Shown in pieces: positions 8,749 to 17,232 of a DNA stretch of 64,000 bases. The notes under the pieces are model-generated. The model saw only the letters and a program-made list of their open reading frames with translations. It searched no databases and was not told the origin of the DNA. Made by a program: the position numbers and the translations under genes. Every line of letters begins with the position of its first letter. Within the stretch, counting starts at the first letter, position 1. This DNA is from an uncultured Bacilli bacterium (GTDB lineage Bacteria; Bacillota_I; Bacilli_A; RF39; UBA660): positions 62,001 through 126,000 of the forward strand of contig CAKONK010000002.1 of assembly GCA_934097085.1 (NCBI GenBank), given 5' to 3'.

Positions 8749-10241
8749 CTTTCAATTAATGAATAACTTGTCATTTCTGTAGGTATACTTATGTCCATAT
8801 AATCAAGTATAGTTGGTGCAACATTTGTTAAATCTCCACCTTCTTTTAACTTAACTTTTTGATCATTTATTACAAAAGGAACTTTTTCATAACTATGTGT
8901 TGTACATGGAGTACCATCATCATAAAGCATAGTATCTGCATTACCATGATCCGCTAAAAGAATTACTGTATAAAAATTATCTTCAGCAACTTGTAATATT
9001 TTACTAAAGCAAATATCAAGTGCCATACAAGCTTTTGTTGTGGCTTCCATATTTCCAGTATGACCTACCATATCTGGGTTTGCAAAATTAACTAAAATAA
9101 AGTCATAATCATCCTCTATTGCACTAATAACTTTTTTTGTTACACTTACAGCACTCATTTCTGGTTTTAAATCATATGTAGCAACATCTGGAGACGGAAT
9201 ATGGAATTTATCAACACCTTCGAGTTTTCCTTCATAACCTTCATCAAAAAAATATGTAACATGAGGATATTTCTCACTTTCAGCAATTCTTGCTTGTGTC
9301 ATACCAAGTTTAGATAAATAGATTCCTAAACTATTATTAATATCAGGTTCATTTATAAGTACATTTGCTTTTATAAGTTTGTCATGATTAAAGAAAGTAA
9401 ACACTTCAAGATTAGGCATTAATGTAACATCAAATTCTGTAAATTTAGGATTTGTTAAAGCAAGTAATATTTGTTTGCTTCTGTCAGAGCGATAATTCAT
9501 CCATATAAGAACATCACCATCTTTTATAGTTCCTTCCCTATTAATCATCATAGGTCTTAGAAATTCATCTGTAATACCTTTATCATAACTAGACTTTAGA
9601 GCATTTTCTATATTAAGAATTTCAATACCTCTACCTTTTGTAATCAAATCATAATATATTTTAGTTCTATCGTAATTTTTATCACGATCCATTGCATAGT
9701 ATCTTCCACATATACTAGCAATACAACCTACTTTATTTTTTTGAATATTCCTTTCTATTAATGATATATAGTTATATGCCACTTTACTATCAGTATCACG
9801 GCCATCTGTTATTAAATGAAAAAATATTTTTGTAAAACCTATTTTAATTAAATACTCATACATTTTTAAAAAATCATCAATACCAGCATGGACATTACCA
9901 TCACTAGCAAGTCCCATTAAATGAACGGTTTTAGAAGTTAAGCCTTTTAATTTTTGAATATTCACATCTTGATTTAAATATATGTTATCTAAATAATCAT
10001 CAGTTAAAACTTCTCTACTTTTAATAAGTCTGCCTGCACCAATGGTTTGATGTCCTATTTCACTATTACCAAATTGTCCATCGTGAAGCCCTACATAATG
10101 GCCACTTGCAAAAAGTGTTGTATGAGGATTCTCATTATAAAACTTATTAAAGTTAACCATGTTTGCACTTATTATTGCATTACCATAGTCACTTTCTTTC
10201 ATTCCAAATCCATCAAATATTATAGTTAAAATTTTTTTCAT
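8739..10241 (-). CDS. gpmI: 2,3-bisphosphoglycerate-independent phosphoglycerate mutase
   Basis: 500 residues from the ATG at 10241; the frame is open 25 codons further but that part is an unrelated hydrophobic leader-like stretch and lies over the promoter. It interconverts 3- and 2-phosphoglycerate using two Mn ions. IIFDGFG (metal Asp10), GNSEIGH (catalytic Ser60) and LLADHGNAD near the C-terminus are intact. It has its own promoter and terminator although pgk and gapA lie close by, separated by spo0A. Confidence 0.97.
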   Translation of the reverse strand: MKKILTIIFDGFGMKESDYGNAIISANMVNFNKFYNENPHTTLFASGHYVGLHDGQFGNSEIGHQTIGAGRLIKSREVLTDDYLDNIYLNQDVNIQKLKGLTSKTVHLMGLASDGNVHAGIDDFLKMYEYLIKIGFTKIFFHLITDGRDTDSKVAYNYISLIERNIQKNKVGCIASICGRYYAMDRDKNYDRTKIYYDLITKGRGIEILNIENALKSSYDKGITDEFLRPMMINREGTIKDGDVLIWMNYRSDRSKQILLALTNPKFTEFDVTLMPNLEVFTFFNHDKLIKANVLINEPDINNSLGIYLSKLGMTQARIAESEKYPHVTYFFDEGYEGKLEGVDKFHIPSPDVATYDLKPEMSAVSVTKKVISAIEDDYDFILVNFANPDMVGHTGNMEATTKACMALDICFSKILQVAEDNFYTVILLADHGNADTMLYDDGTPCTTHSYEKVPFVINDQKVKLKEGGDLTNVAPTILDYMDISIPTEMTSYSLIESEE

Positions 10242-10263
10242 AATCTCAATTCTTTCTAGGAAA

Positions 10264-10292
10264 ATAATAACACATGATAAATAAAATAGCAA
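10264..10292 (-). promoter_or_regulatory. Sigma-A promoter of gpmI
   Basis: Minus strand: -35 TTGCTA (10287-10292), 17-base spacer, -10 TATTAT (10264-10269), about 20 bases before the ATG at 10241. Confidence 0.65.
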
Positions 10293-10324
10293 ATAAAAAA
10301 AATGCTTATACAGCAATTTTTTTA
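10293..10324 (-). terminator. Terminator directly after spo0A
   Basis: Short stem TGCT/AGCA (10303-10306 with 10312-10315) extended by A-runs and T-runs on both sides, so it could work in both directions. It starts at the spo0A stop codon. Confidence 0.5.
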
Positions 10325-11074
10325 TCCTAGTTTACAATCCAATCGTATTCTATCAGCTATTGTTGAAATAAATTCTGAATTTGTTGGTTTGGATCTTTCA
10401 ACACTTACACTAAAGCCAAATAACTCATCCATAAGATTAATGTCACCACGAGTCCAGCTTATTTCTATTGCATGTCTAATAGCCCTTTCAACTCTTGAAG
10501 GTGTACTATTAAATATCATTGCTACCTCTGGATACAAATCTTTAGTAACATGTAATAATCTATTACTTTTACAAGAAATCAATATACATTGTCTAATATA
10601 CTTATAACCTTTTATATGTGAAGGTATACCTAAATTATGTAATAACTGGCTTATATCTAAATCTATATTATTTCCTCCAAAAGGATTGTTATATTTTCTT
10701 GTTATTGCATCTTTAATTCTTTTTTCTAATGAAATCATACTATATGGTTTTAGTAAATAACACGAAATATTATATTCATCACAATTATTTATAACTAGAC
10801 CATCCTTATAAGTGGATGTTACTATTACTTTCATATTAATATTTCTTGTCTTCATTTCCTCAAGAAGTGAAACACCATCTAAGCGGGGTAATAGTAATTC
10901 AAGTATAACAATATCTGCCTCATTTGGATGATTTACTAAATATTGTAAAGCTTCCTCTCCGTTATTAAAAGCAGCTAACACTTTTATATCAGTATTATTA
11001 GCAAAATGGTTTCTAATTGATTCAACAGCTATACTGCTGTCATCAATAACTACGATTTTAATGGGTTTTATCAT
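10322..11074 (-). CDS. spo0A: Stage 0 sporulation response regulator Spo0A, with Glu at the phosphorylation site
   Basis: 250 residues from the ATG at 11074 (RBS AAAGAGG); an upstream in-frame start has no RBS. N-terminal receiver domain (about 1-125): acidic pair D11-D12, switch Thr in VIVTST and Lys in LLKP are kept, but the phospho-acceptor, Asp in LDIIMPHLDG of Bacillus, is Glu59 (codon GAA, 10898-10900) in ILELLLPRLDG. The C-terminal DNA-binding domain (about 140-250) is very well conserved: SRVERAIRHAIEISWTRG and KPTNSEFI. Family role: master switch of sporulation. The Glu may mimic phosphate and free the protein from the phosphorelay; that is inference. It has its own promoter and a possible 0A box upstream. 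Confidence 0.95.
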   Translation of the reverse strand: MIKPIKIVVIDDSSIAVESIRNHFANNTDIKVLAAFNNGEEALQYLVNHPNEADIVILELLLPRLDGVSLLEEMKTRNINMKVIVTSTYKDGLVINNCDEYNISCYLLKPYSMISLEKRIKDAITRKYNNPFGGNNIDLDISQLLHNLGIPSHIKGYKYIRQCILISCKSNRLLHVTKDLYPEVAMIFNSTPSRVERAIRHAIEISWTRGDINLMDELFGFSVSVERSKPTNSEFISTIADRIRLDCKLG

Positions 11075-11113
11075 AAATTTTCCTCTTTCCAATAAATCCC
11101 TCACACAAGATAC

Positions 11114-11142
11114 ATATTACACCATAAATAGATAAATATCAA
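11114..11142 (-). promoter_or_regulatory. Promoter of spo0A
   Basis: Minus strand: -35 TTGATA (11137-11142), 17-base spacer, -10 TAATAT (11114-11119). It looks like a vegetative sigma-A promoter. Confidence 0.6.
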
Positions 11143-11154
11143 TAGAAAAAAATG

Positions 11155-11187
11155 TAAAAAAATGACACTTTACGTATAAATGTGTCA
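11155..11187 (-). terminator. Rho-independent terminator of pgk
   Basis: Stem TGACAC/GTGTCA (11163-11168 with 11182-11187) followed on the minus strand by seven T. It closes the nucleoside kinase-gapA-pgk operon. Confidence 0.75.
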
Positions 11188-11190
11188 ATT

Positions 11191-11200
11191 TTTGTCGAAT
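11191..11200 (+). promoter_or_regulatory. Candidate Spo0A binding site (0A box)
   Basis: TTTGTCGAAT contains TGTCGAA (11193-11199), the core of the Bacillus 0A box. It lies about 50 bp upstream of the spo0A -35 and just after the pgk stop. A short AT-rich motif can arise by chance. Confidence 0.35.
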
Positions 11201-11201
11201 T

Positions 11202-12341
11202 TTACTCTTTTTTAATACTATTAATATAATCAATTGCCTCTAAATGATCAGAACTAATATATTCTAAACTTGCTCCACCGCCACTAGAAAGGTATGTAAA
11301 ATTCTTGTCAAGTTTAAGAGTATTAATTGCATTTAATGTATCTCCACCACCAGCAATCTTGCAAGCATTAATATTTTTTAAACTATTAAAAAGACTAAAA
11401 GTTCCTGCTATAAATCTCTGATCTTCAAAAAGTCCTACTGTTCCATTTATAAATATTGTTTTACTTTTTTCAAAGTATGAAATGTATTTTTTTATTGATT
11501 TAGTATTTAAATCCAATATTTTGTCTTCCTCAATAACAAAATCAATTGGTAAAACAATCTTATCACGATATTCCTTCATTAAATTTTTTATTTCTGATAA
11601 AGTTATCTCATCACTTGTACATAAACTTTCCATTACATCAAATCCACAAGCATACAAAAATGAATTTGCAATTCCACCGCCAACTAAAAGATAATCACAT
11701 TTGTCTAGTAAGCCTTTAATATATTGAAGTTTATCATCAACTTTTGCTCCACCCATAAATACAGTATATGGCCTTTGAATATTATCAATAAGTGGATTTA
11801 AGTTTGATATTTCCTCTTTTACTAAAAAACCGTAATAAGTTGGTAAATAGTTAGAAATTCCTGCCACTGAAGTATGTACTCTATGTAGTGAAGCAAAGGC
11901 ATCAACAACAAAGACATCTCCTAAAACTGACCAATACTTTGCTAAATTTAAATCATTATGACTTTCTAACTTTTCTGGGTAATCACAAAAACGAGTATTT
12001 TCTAAAAGTACTATTTCTTTTGACTTTAACTCTTTACATACACTAATAACTTCCATACCTACTGGACTACTAACAAATTTTACTTCTTTATTTAATAAAT
12101 TAGATAACACATCTTTTACCGGTAATAAAGACTTTTCAATTTTATCTTTTTTACTTTTAACCCTGCCTAAATGACTAAGTAATATTAAAGAGCAGTTATT
12201 ATCAAGCAAATAATTTATCGTTTTAAGACTTTTTACAACCTTTGTATCATCTAATACTTTACCATTTTCTATAGGTACATTAAAGTCACATCTTAATATT
12301 ACTTTCTTATTTTCTATTTTTTCTTCATCTATAAATTTCAT
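11202..12341 (-). CDS. pgk: Phosphoglycerate kinase
   Basis: 379 residues, slightly shorter than the usual 390-395. It makes ATP from 1,3-bisphosphoglycerate. ILRCDFNVP near residue 16, LLSHLGR, the VDAFASLHRVHTSV loop and the C-terminal nucleotide site KIAGGGDT followed by LSSGGGASLE are intact. It follows gapA by 14 bp, so both are translated from one message that starts upstream of the TGS-kinase gene. Confidence 0.97.
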   Translation of the reverse strand: MKFIDEEKIENKKVILRCDFNVPIENGKVLDDTKVVKSLKTINYLLDNNCSLILLSHLGRVKSKKDKIEKSLLPVKDVLSNLLNKEVKFVSSPVGMEVISVCKELKSKEIVLLENTRFCDYPEKLESHNDLNLAKYWSVLGDVFVVDAFASLHRVHTSVAGISNYLPTYYGFLVKEEISNLNPLIDNIQRPYTVFMGGAKVDDKLQYIKGLLDKCDYLLVGGGIANSFLYACGFDVMESLCTSDEITLSEIKNLMKEYRDKIVLPIDFVIEEDKILDLNTKSIKKYISYFEKSKTIFINGTVGLFEDQRFIAGTFSLFNSLKNINACKIAGGGDTLNAINTLKLDKNFTYLSSGGGASLEYISSDHLEAIDYINSIKKE

Positions 12342-12355
12342 AAAACAACCTACTT

Positions 12356-13363
12356 TTATTTAAACATTTTTTTTGCAGTACAAAGCATTTGATATGTATA
12401 ACCATATTCGTTATCATACCAACCAACTAGTTTAACTAACTGTTTTCCATCAACATCAACAATATTTGTCAATAATGAATCAAAAGTACAGCCTCTTTTT
12501 TTACCTATTACATCACTTGATACAATTGGATCTTCAGTATATTTTATTGCATCGTTTTGATTATTTTTAATTGTTTCATTTATTAACTCTTTTGTAACTG
12601 GAACTTTTAACTCAAGAGTAACATCAATCATTGACCCATCAATAGTGGGAACTCTATATGCAATACCATCTAATTTACCCTTTAAACTAGGTATAACAAG
12701 TCCAATTGATTTTGCTGCTCCCGTAGAAGTAGGAACTATGTTATGTGCACTTGCTCTTCCTCTTCGAGAATTAATACCCTTTTTATGCATATTATCCATT
12801 GAGTTTTGATCAGCTGTATACGCATGAACTGTACTCATAAATCCTTTTTCTATACCAAAATTATCTTCGATTATTTTTAAAAGTGGTGCTAAACAATTTG
12901 TTGTGCAACTTGAGGCGCTAACAACAGTTTCATTACCAGTAAGATTATCATCATTTACACCATTAACTATAGTAAGCATTTCATCTTTACCTGGTGCTGA
13001 TATTAATACCTTTTTTGCACCTGCAGTTAAATGTAAACCTGCTTTTTCTGTAGAAGTAAATGCTCCTGTACACTCTAAAACAAGATCTACTCCTAAATCT
13101 TTCCAAGGTAACACTACTGGATCTTTCTCATTAAACATTTTTATAAATTTTACATTAGATATAACTATATTATCATCTTTATAAGATATTTCATTTTCAT
13201 GAAATGCTCCGTGAACACTATCATATTTTATTAAATATGCAGCTTCTTCGGCACTCATATCTAAATTATTTATGGCAACTATATCAAAACTAGCATCAGT
13301 AATCATTTGCCTAAATGCTATTCTTCCTATTCTACCAAAACCATTAATTGCAACTTTAATCAT
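12356..13363 (-). CDS. gapA: Glyceraldehyde-3-phosphate dehydrogenase
   Basis: 335 residues from the ATG at 13363, which has an ideal RBS (AGGAGGT, 7 bases away); a GTG two codons earlier is less likely. NAD-binding INGFGRIGR at the N-terminus, catalytic Cys in SASSCTTNC and the active-site His in STVHAYT are present. It is the catabolic-type enzyme judging by the adjacent pgk. Its start overlaps the end of the upstream kinase gene by 8 bp. Confidence 0.97.
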   Translation of the reverse strand: MIKVAINGFGRIGRIAFRQMITDASFDIVAINNLDMSAEEAAYLIKYDSVHGAFHENEISYKDDNIVISNVKFIKMFNEKDPVVLPWKDLGVDLVLECTGAFTSTEKAGLHLTAGAKKVLISAPGKDEMLTIVNGVNDDNLTGNETVVSASSCTTNCLAPLLKIIEDNFGIEKGFMSTVHAYTADQNSMDNMHKKGINSRRGRASAHNIVPTSTGAAKSIGLVIPSLKGKLDGIAYRVPTIDGSMIDVTLELKVPVTKELINETIKNNQNDAIKYTEDPIVSSDVIGKKRGCTFDSLLTNIVDVDGKQLVKLVGWYDNEYGYTYQMLCTAKKMFK

Positions 13364-15005
13364 ATTCACTACCTCCTATAAACTCTCTTAAAATTGAATC
13401 TTTTGGAACATATTCTCCACTTATTGTGAAGAAACCATTTAAAAATCTAAGTAATCTTCTTGCTTCATCATAATATTGTGAAGTACTTGGAACCGAATAA
13501 AGAAGTGGTTCCACAAAAACTTTTAAAATACCAACTTCATAAGATAATGAAGTATTTATTATTTTGTCAGCCTCCGGTATCAAAGGTATTATATATTTAT
13601 CTTCACCGATAGTAACCTTTCTAACATTTTTGATAGTGGTTGGTACATCATAACCTCTTGTTCTAAAATCCCTTACTATTCTACGAAGAAGTCTTAAATC
13701 ATTATTGGATATATAGTTATGTTCATCTATACTAAGTGGAATAAATGGGCTAACATATATTTTATATTTCATTTTATCAGAAATAAATGAAAGCATACCT
13801 TTATTAATAGCGTGTAATCCCTCAAAAAGGAGAATACTATTATCTTTTAATTTAACTTTTTTAGAACTTAATTCTTTACATCCTGTTACAAAATTAAATC
13901 TTGGTAATGTAACTTCTTCACCATTAAAAATTTTTGTTACATCTTTTTGTAAATAATCTAAATCTGTACATTCAAAACATTCAAAATCATACTCACCATT
14001 AGCATCTTTAGGACTATCAACTCTTTCTTTATAATAATCATCCAAAGAAATAACAATTGGGTCTAACCCATAAATTTTAAAGTAGGAACCAAGTCTTTTA
14101 GTAATTGTTGTTTTTCCACTTGAGGATGGCCCAGATATCATTACACATTTTATCTCTTTATTTTGAGAAACCTTTTTAGCGGTTTCATTTATTTCAATAT
14201 TAAAGTTTAATTCACAAGATTTAACAAAGTTTTCTATATTACCATTACATACTTCTTTATTAACATCTTTAATAAAGGGAACTTTCATTATATCAAGCCA
14301 TTTTTGCCCATTTATATAGGCATTTATTATCCCATCATAATTGACATAATTTGGCAAACTTCCATCACCATTTTCACTTGGAACGACTATTACAGCCATA
14401 TTATTACCTAAATATTTAATTTCATACTTATTAAGTGTTCCTGTACTGTAAGGCATTTCTGAATAATAATAGTTTACTAAATCATCTAATTCATATAAAA
14501 TAACCGTTGGATCAATGATATTTCTAACATTATCTGCTTTAACTTTATTTCCAATATCATCATAATAATTGATAGCATCACTATTTTTTATTATTAACTT
14601 TTCAAAATGAATATTACTTTTAACAATATCATCTACCTTACTTTTGATTATTTCTATATCTTTATCAGTAAGATTATTATCACCTTCTAAATTAGCAATA
14701 ATACCATTTGGAACATTGTAAGAATATTTAACCTTAATATTAGGAAAACATTTTTTTGTGGCAAGTTCAAAAATCATTTTAAGTCCTGCTACATACATTC
14801 TATTTCCATAAGGATTTGTAATATCAATAAATTTTATAACTGCATTTTTAATTATCTTTTCATCTAATGATAAAACTTTTCCACCAATTAAAACGCCAAT
14901 AATATTATTAGCATTACTTTCCTTCAAACTTAAATCATAATATGATGAATTATATGGCACTAAAACTTGTCTTCCATCGGTAAATGTTATACTAATATCA
15001 CTCAC
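13356..15005 (-). CDS. TGS-domain nucleoside kinase (uridine kinase-like)
   Basis: 549 residues with a GTG start behind AAGGGATG. Residues about 1-60 form a TGS-like domain (ITFTDGRQVLVP), then a region resembling the editing domain of threonyl-tRNA synthetase (to about 230), and a C-terminal P-loop kinase (CVMISGPSSSGKTTITKRLG, VISLDDYYK, LFEGLHAI, RRIVRDFRTRG). The same architecture is known in clostridia and Thermotoga as uridine kinase-related proteins of unsettled substrate. It heads the operon with gapA and pgk, an arrangement not explained by uridine salvage. Confidence 0.85.
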   Translation of the reverse strand: MSDISITFTDGRQVLVPYNSSYYDLSLKESNANNIIGVLIGGKVLSLDEKIIKNAVIKFIDITNPYGNRMYVAGLKMIFELATKKCFPNIKVKYSYNVPNGIIANLEGDNNLTDKDIEIIKSKVDDIVKSNIHFEKLIIKNSDAINYYDDIGNKVKADNVRNIIDPTVILYELDDLVNYYYSEMPYSTGTLNKYEIKYLGNNMAVIVVPSENGDGSLPNYVNYDGIINAYINGQKWLDIMKVPFIKDVNKEVCNGNIENFVKSCELNFNIEINETAKKVSQNKEIKCVMISGPSSSGKTTITKRLGSYFKIYGLDPIVISLDDYYKERVDSPKDANGEYDFECFECTDLDYLQKDVTKIFNGEEVTLPRFNFVTGCKELSSKKVKLKDNSILLFEGLHAINKGMLSFISDKMKYKIYVSPFIPLSIDEHNYISNNDLRLLRRIVRDFRTRGYDVPTTIKNVRKVTIGEDKYIIPLIPEADKIINTSLSYEVGILKVFVEPLLYSVPSTSQYYDEARRLLRFLNGFFTISGEYVPKDSILREFIGGSEYD

Positions 15006-15110
15006 ATTATCATCCCTTCTATTTTAATAATACTATATTTTTTATTATAAATCTATAAATTTTATGAATAAATTATTAACTTTTTTATTATTATATAATT
15101 AGGTGAGCAA

Positions 15111-15677
15111 ATGAATATACCAATGATTTTAAAACAAAACGATAATCATTCAATGACTTATGATTTATATTCTTTATTATTAACTAACAGAATAATCTTT
15201 TTAAGTGGGGAAATAAATGATACTTTAGCAAACATTGTAATCGGGGAACTTTTATATTTAGATAAAGAAAATAATAAAGATATTTATTTATATATTAATT
15301 CTCCAGGTGGGGCTGTTACATCAGGACTTGCAATATATGACACAATGAATTTTATAAAAAGTAATGTTATTACTATTGGAATGGGTTTATGTGCAAGTAT
15401 GGGTGCATTTTTACTTTCAAGTGGTGATAAAAGATATGCACTAGAAAACACCGAAATAATGATTCACGAAGTACTCGGTGGCTTCGAAGGCAGTGCTAGA
15501 AATATAAAACTTCAAAGTGACAGAATAAACAAAATTAAAGAAAAAATAAATAAAATTATGGCAAAGAACACTAAAAAAACTATTAAACAAATTGAAAAAG
15601 ATACTGGTAAAGACTATTATATGTCGTCGAAAGAAGCAAAAGAATACGGCATAATTGATGATATCATAAAAAAATAA
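15111..15677 (+). CDS. clpP: ATP-dependent Clp protease proteolytic subunit
   Basis: 188 residues. Catalytic Ser in GLCASMGAFLL and His in MIHEVLGG are present, and the later EKDTGKDYYMSSKEAKEYGIID segment carries the Asp of the triad. INSPGGAVTSGLAIYDTM is the family signature. It forms a barrel that works with ClpX or ClpC. Single plus-strand gene in a minus-strand region; it ends exactly where divIC ends, with no base between the stops. Confidence 0.96.
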   Translation: MNIPMILKQNDNHSMTYDLYSLLLTNRIIFLSGEINDTLANIVIGELLYLDKENNKDIYLYINSPGGAVTSGLAIYDTMNFIKSNVITIGMGLCASMGAFLLSSGDKRYALENTEIMIHEVLGGFEGSARNIKLQSDRINKIKEKINKIMAKNTKKTIKQIEKDTGKDYYMSSKEAKEYGIIDDIIKK

Positions 15678-15962
15678 CTATTCGCCCATACGAATAATTA
15701 CTTCATCATCTTTTGAATATAAAAACTTTTCTTTAGCATATCTTGCTAAATACTCAGGATCGTTCATTTTAGTAACCTCTGAAGTTAAGGATTTTTTTTC
15801 ATCTAATAACTTCTCGTACTGGGCATTTAGTTTTTTTGTTTCTCTTTTGTTGTTAACTATAGTCACAAAATCTTTATATGTAGACACACCTAAAAAAACT
15901 ATCAAAATTATTATGATAAAACTAATAAAAAATAATCTTTTTTTCTCCTTTTTAGTCTTCAT
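15678..15962 (-). CDS. divIC: Septum formation initiator DivIC/FtsB family
   Basis: 94 residues: short cytoplasmic Lys-rich start, one membrane helix (about 10-30), then a coiled coil (NKRETKKLNAQYEKLLDEKKS region) and the YLARYAKEKFLYSKDDE ending typical of FtsB/DivIC. It acts with DivIB and FtsL in septal wall synthesis. The order yabP-yabQ-divIC is the Bacillus order, which supports the name. Confidence 0.88.
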   Translation of the reverse strand: MKTKKEKKRLFFISFIIIILIVFLGVSTYKDFVTIVNNKRETKKLNAQYEKLLDEKKSLTSEVTKMNDPEYLARYAKEKFLYSKDDEVIIRMGE

Positions 15963-16005
15963 ATTACCTTCCCTATTTTATATATAGTTTAAATTTGCAA
16001 ATATG

Positions 16006-16314
16006 TCAATCCTTTTTTAATTTATTTTTTAATATTTTACATAAGTTTACAGTTTTATTTTTTAATTTATAAGCTATATAAAAACCTAAAATGGTTGGAA
16101 TTAAATAGTATATATGAAAACGGCCATAATTAATTTTATATATAACAAGTAAATATATTATTCCTAAATCAAATGAAAATAAAAGAGTAATTAGAAATTG
16201 AAAAAGTAAAGAAAATTTTCCAAATAATCTATAATTTAAAAGTGACAAAATTAAGAAGATAACCCCATAAATAAAACTAATTAATAAAACAAGAATAATA
16301 CTTAATGGACTCAT
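16006..16314 (-). CDS. yabQ: Spore cortex protein YabQ
   Basis: 102 residues, very hydrophobic, with about three to four predicted membrane helices and a Lys-rich tail. Size, topology and its place between yabP and divIC match YabQ, needed for cortex formation in Bacillus. Its ATG overlaps the yabP stop by 4 bp, so translation is coupled. Confidence 0.78.
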   Translation of the reverse strand: MSPLSIILVLLISFIYGVIFLILSLLNYRLFGKFSLLFQFLITLLFSFDLGIIYLLVIYKINYGRFHIYYLIPTILGFYIAYKLKNKTVNLCKILKNKLKKD

Positions 16315-16589
16315 TTAAATAGCCTTGCTATAATACTTTCCTCTTTTTTATTATTTTTTTCTAAATATACATAACTATTTACTTTACCTTTGATTTTAAT
16401 TACTCCATTTGTGGTATCAAGATTTAATAATTCCATATTTTCACCCTTAATATGAATAGGTCCCATAACACTTTCAATAATAAATTCCTTGTTATCAAAA
16501 TTGATAATTTTTTTTATGCCAGTTATATTTAAAATACATCTATCAATCATTTTTACTTCGTGATTAGTATTTACTATTTTATCATTCAT
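16311..16589 (-). CDS. yabP: Spore cortex protein YabP
   Basis: 92 residues. The HEVKMIDRCILNITGIKKI start and the repeated beta-rich pattern (FIIESVMGPIHIKGENMELLNLD) fit the YabP/YqfC family. Bacillus YabP is made in the mother cell and required for the cortex. Start behind a weak GGTGAT site. The promoter seen upstream looks like sigma-A rather than sigma-E. Confidence 0.83.
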   Translation of the reverse strand: MNDKIVNTNHEVKMIDRCILNITGIKKIINFDNKEFIIESVMGPIHIKGENMELLNLDTTNGVIKIKGKVNSYVYLEKNNKKEESIIARLFK

Positions 16590-16612
16590 ATCATCACCAA
16601 TTAATTATATGA

Positions 16613-16642
16613 ATTATACAAAGAAAAATGACATTATGACAA
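16613..16642 (-). promoter_or_regulatory. Promoter-like sequence upstream of yabP
   Basis: Minus strand: TTGTCA (16637-16642), 18-base spacer, TATAAT (16613-16618). Good sigma-A match, unexpected for a gene that is sigma-E dependent in Bacillus. Confidence 0.6.
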
Positions 16643-16668
16643 ATTAAAAAGAGCCGAAGCCCTTTTTG
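16638..16668 (-). terminator. Rho-independent terminator of spoVG
   Basis: Nine-bp stem AAAAAGGGC/GCTCTTTTT closed by a stable TTCG loop (16646-16667, one G-T pair), at the end of spoVG. The yabP promoter begins where the hairpin ends. Confidence 0.85.
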
Positions 16669-16675
16669 TTTTTAA

Positions 16676-16945
16676 TTATTCTTCACTAGATGAAGGATTT
16701 TTATATTCTTCTAAAATTTTATCTTCGAACATTTTTCTTGTTTCTGCATTAATTGGATGACAGATATCTTCATAACGCTCTTCATTTACCTTTTTACTAG
16801 GCATAGCAATAAATAATTTTTCATCGCCTTCAATAATACGGATATTTCTTACAACAAAGCAATCATCAAGTGTTACTGTTGCATATCCTTTCATTCTAGA
16901 TCCTTCTCTTTCAGTTTTGTGAACTTTTACTGATGTAATTTCCAT
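16676..16945 (-). CDS. spoVG: RNA-binding regulator SpoVG
   Basis: 89 residues. MEITSVKVHK at the start, KGYATVTLDDCFVVRNIRI and AMPSKK are near-invariant in SpoVG. The protein binds nucleic acid and affects septation, sporulation and virulence genes in several Gram-positives. It lies after yabG-veg as in Bacillus. Strong RBS AAAGGAG and its own promoter. Confidence 0.96.
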   Translation of the reverse strand: MEITSVKVHKTEREGSRMKGYATVTLDDCFVVRNIRIIEGDEKLFIAMPSKKVNEERYEDICHPINAETRKMFEDKILEEYKNPSSSEE

Positions 16946-16981
16946 TTACTCACCACTCCTTTATTATTTATTCACAATTTA

Positions 16982-17010
16982 ATTGTACCTTATTAAATCT
17001 TAAATAGCAA
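16982..17010 (-). promoter_or_regulatory. Promoter of spoVG
   Basis: Minus strand: TTGCTA (17005-17010), 17-base spacer, TACAAT (16982-16987). It reads as sigma-A; Bacillus spoVG uses sigma-H. Confidence 0.6.
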
Positions 17011-17019
17011 GAGAAAATA

Positions 17020-17232
17020 TTAAAAATATATAATTTTTATGTCTTTTGTTACAATATCTCGGTATGCAAAACTTTTTTCTTCATTATTAATAAGTATTGT
17101 AAAAATATTAGGGTAGGTTTTATAAATTGTTCCCTCATAAAAACTTATTTTGTTACGAAGTCCATAGACGGTTATTTTAACTTTTTTGCCAATAGATGAA
17201 GTAAGTTTTTCCTTTATAATATCTAAATTCAT
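17020..17232 (-). CDS. veg: Veg family protein
   Basis: 70 residues. The IKEKLTSSIGKKVKITVYGLRNK start and SH3-like short beta pattern match Veg, a small protein linked to biofilm formation and spore outgrowth in Bacillus. The gene overlaps yabG by 4 bp and precedes spoVG, the standard context. Confidence 0.88.
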   Translation of the reverse strand: MNLDIIKEKLTSSIGKKVKITVYGLRNKISFYEGTIYKTYPNIFTILINNEEKSFAYRDIVTKDIKIIYF

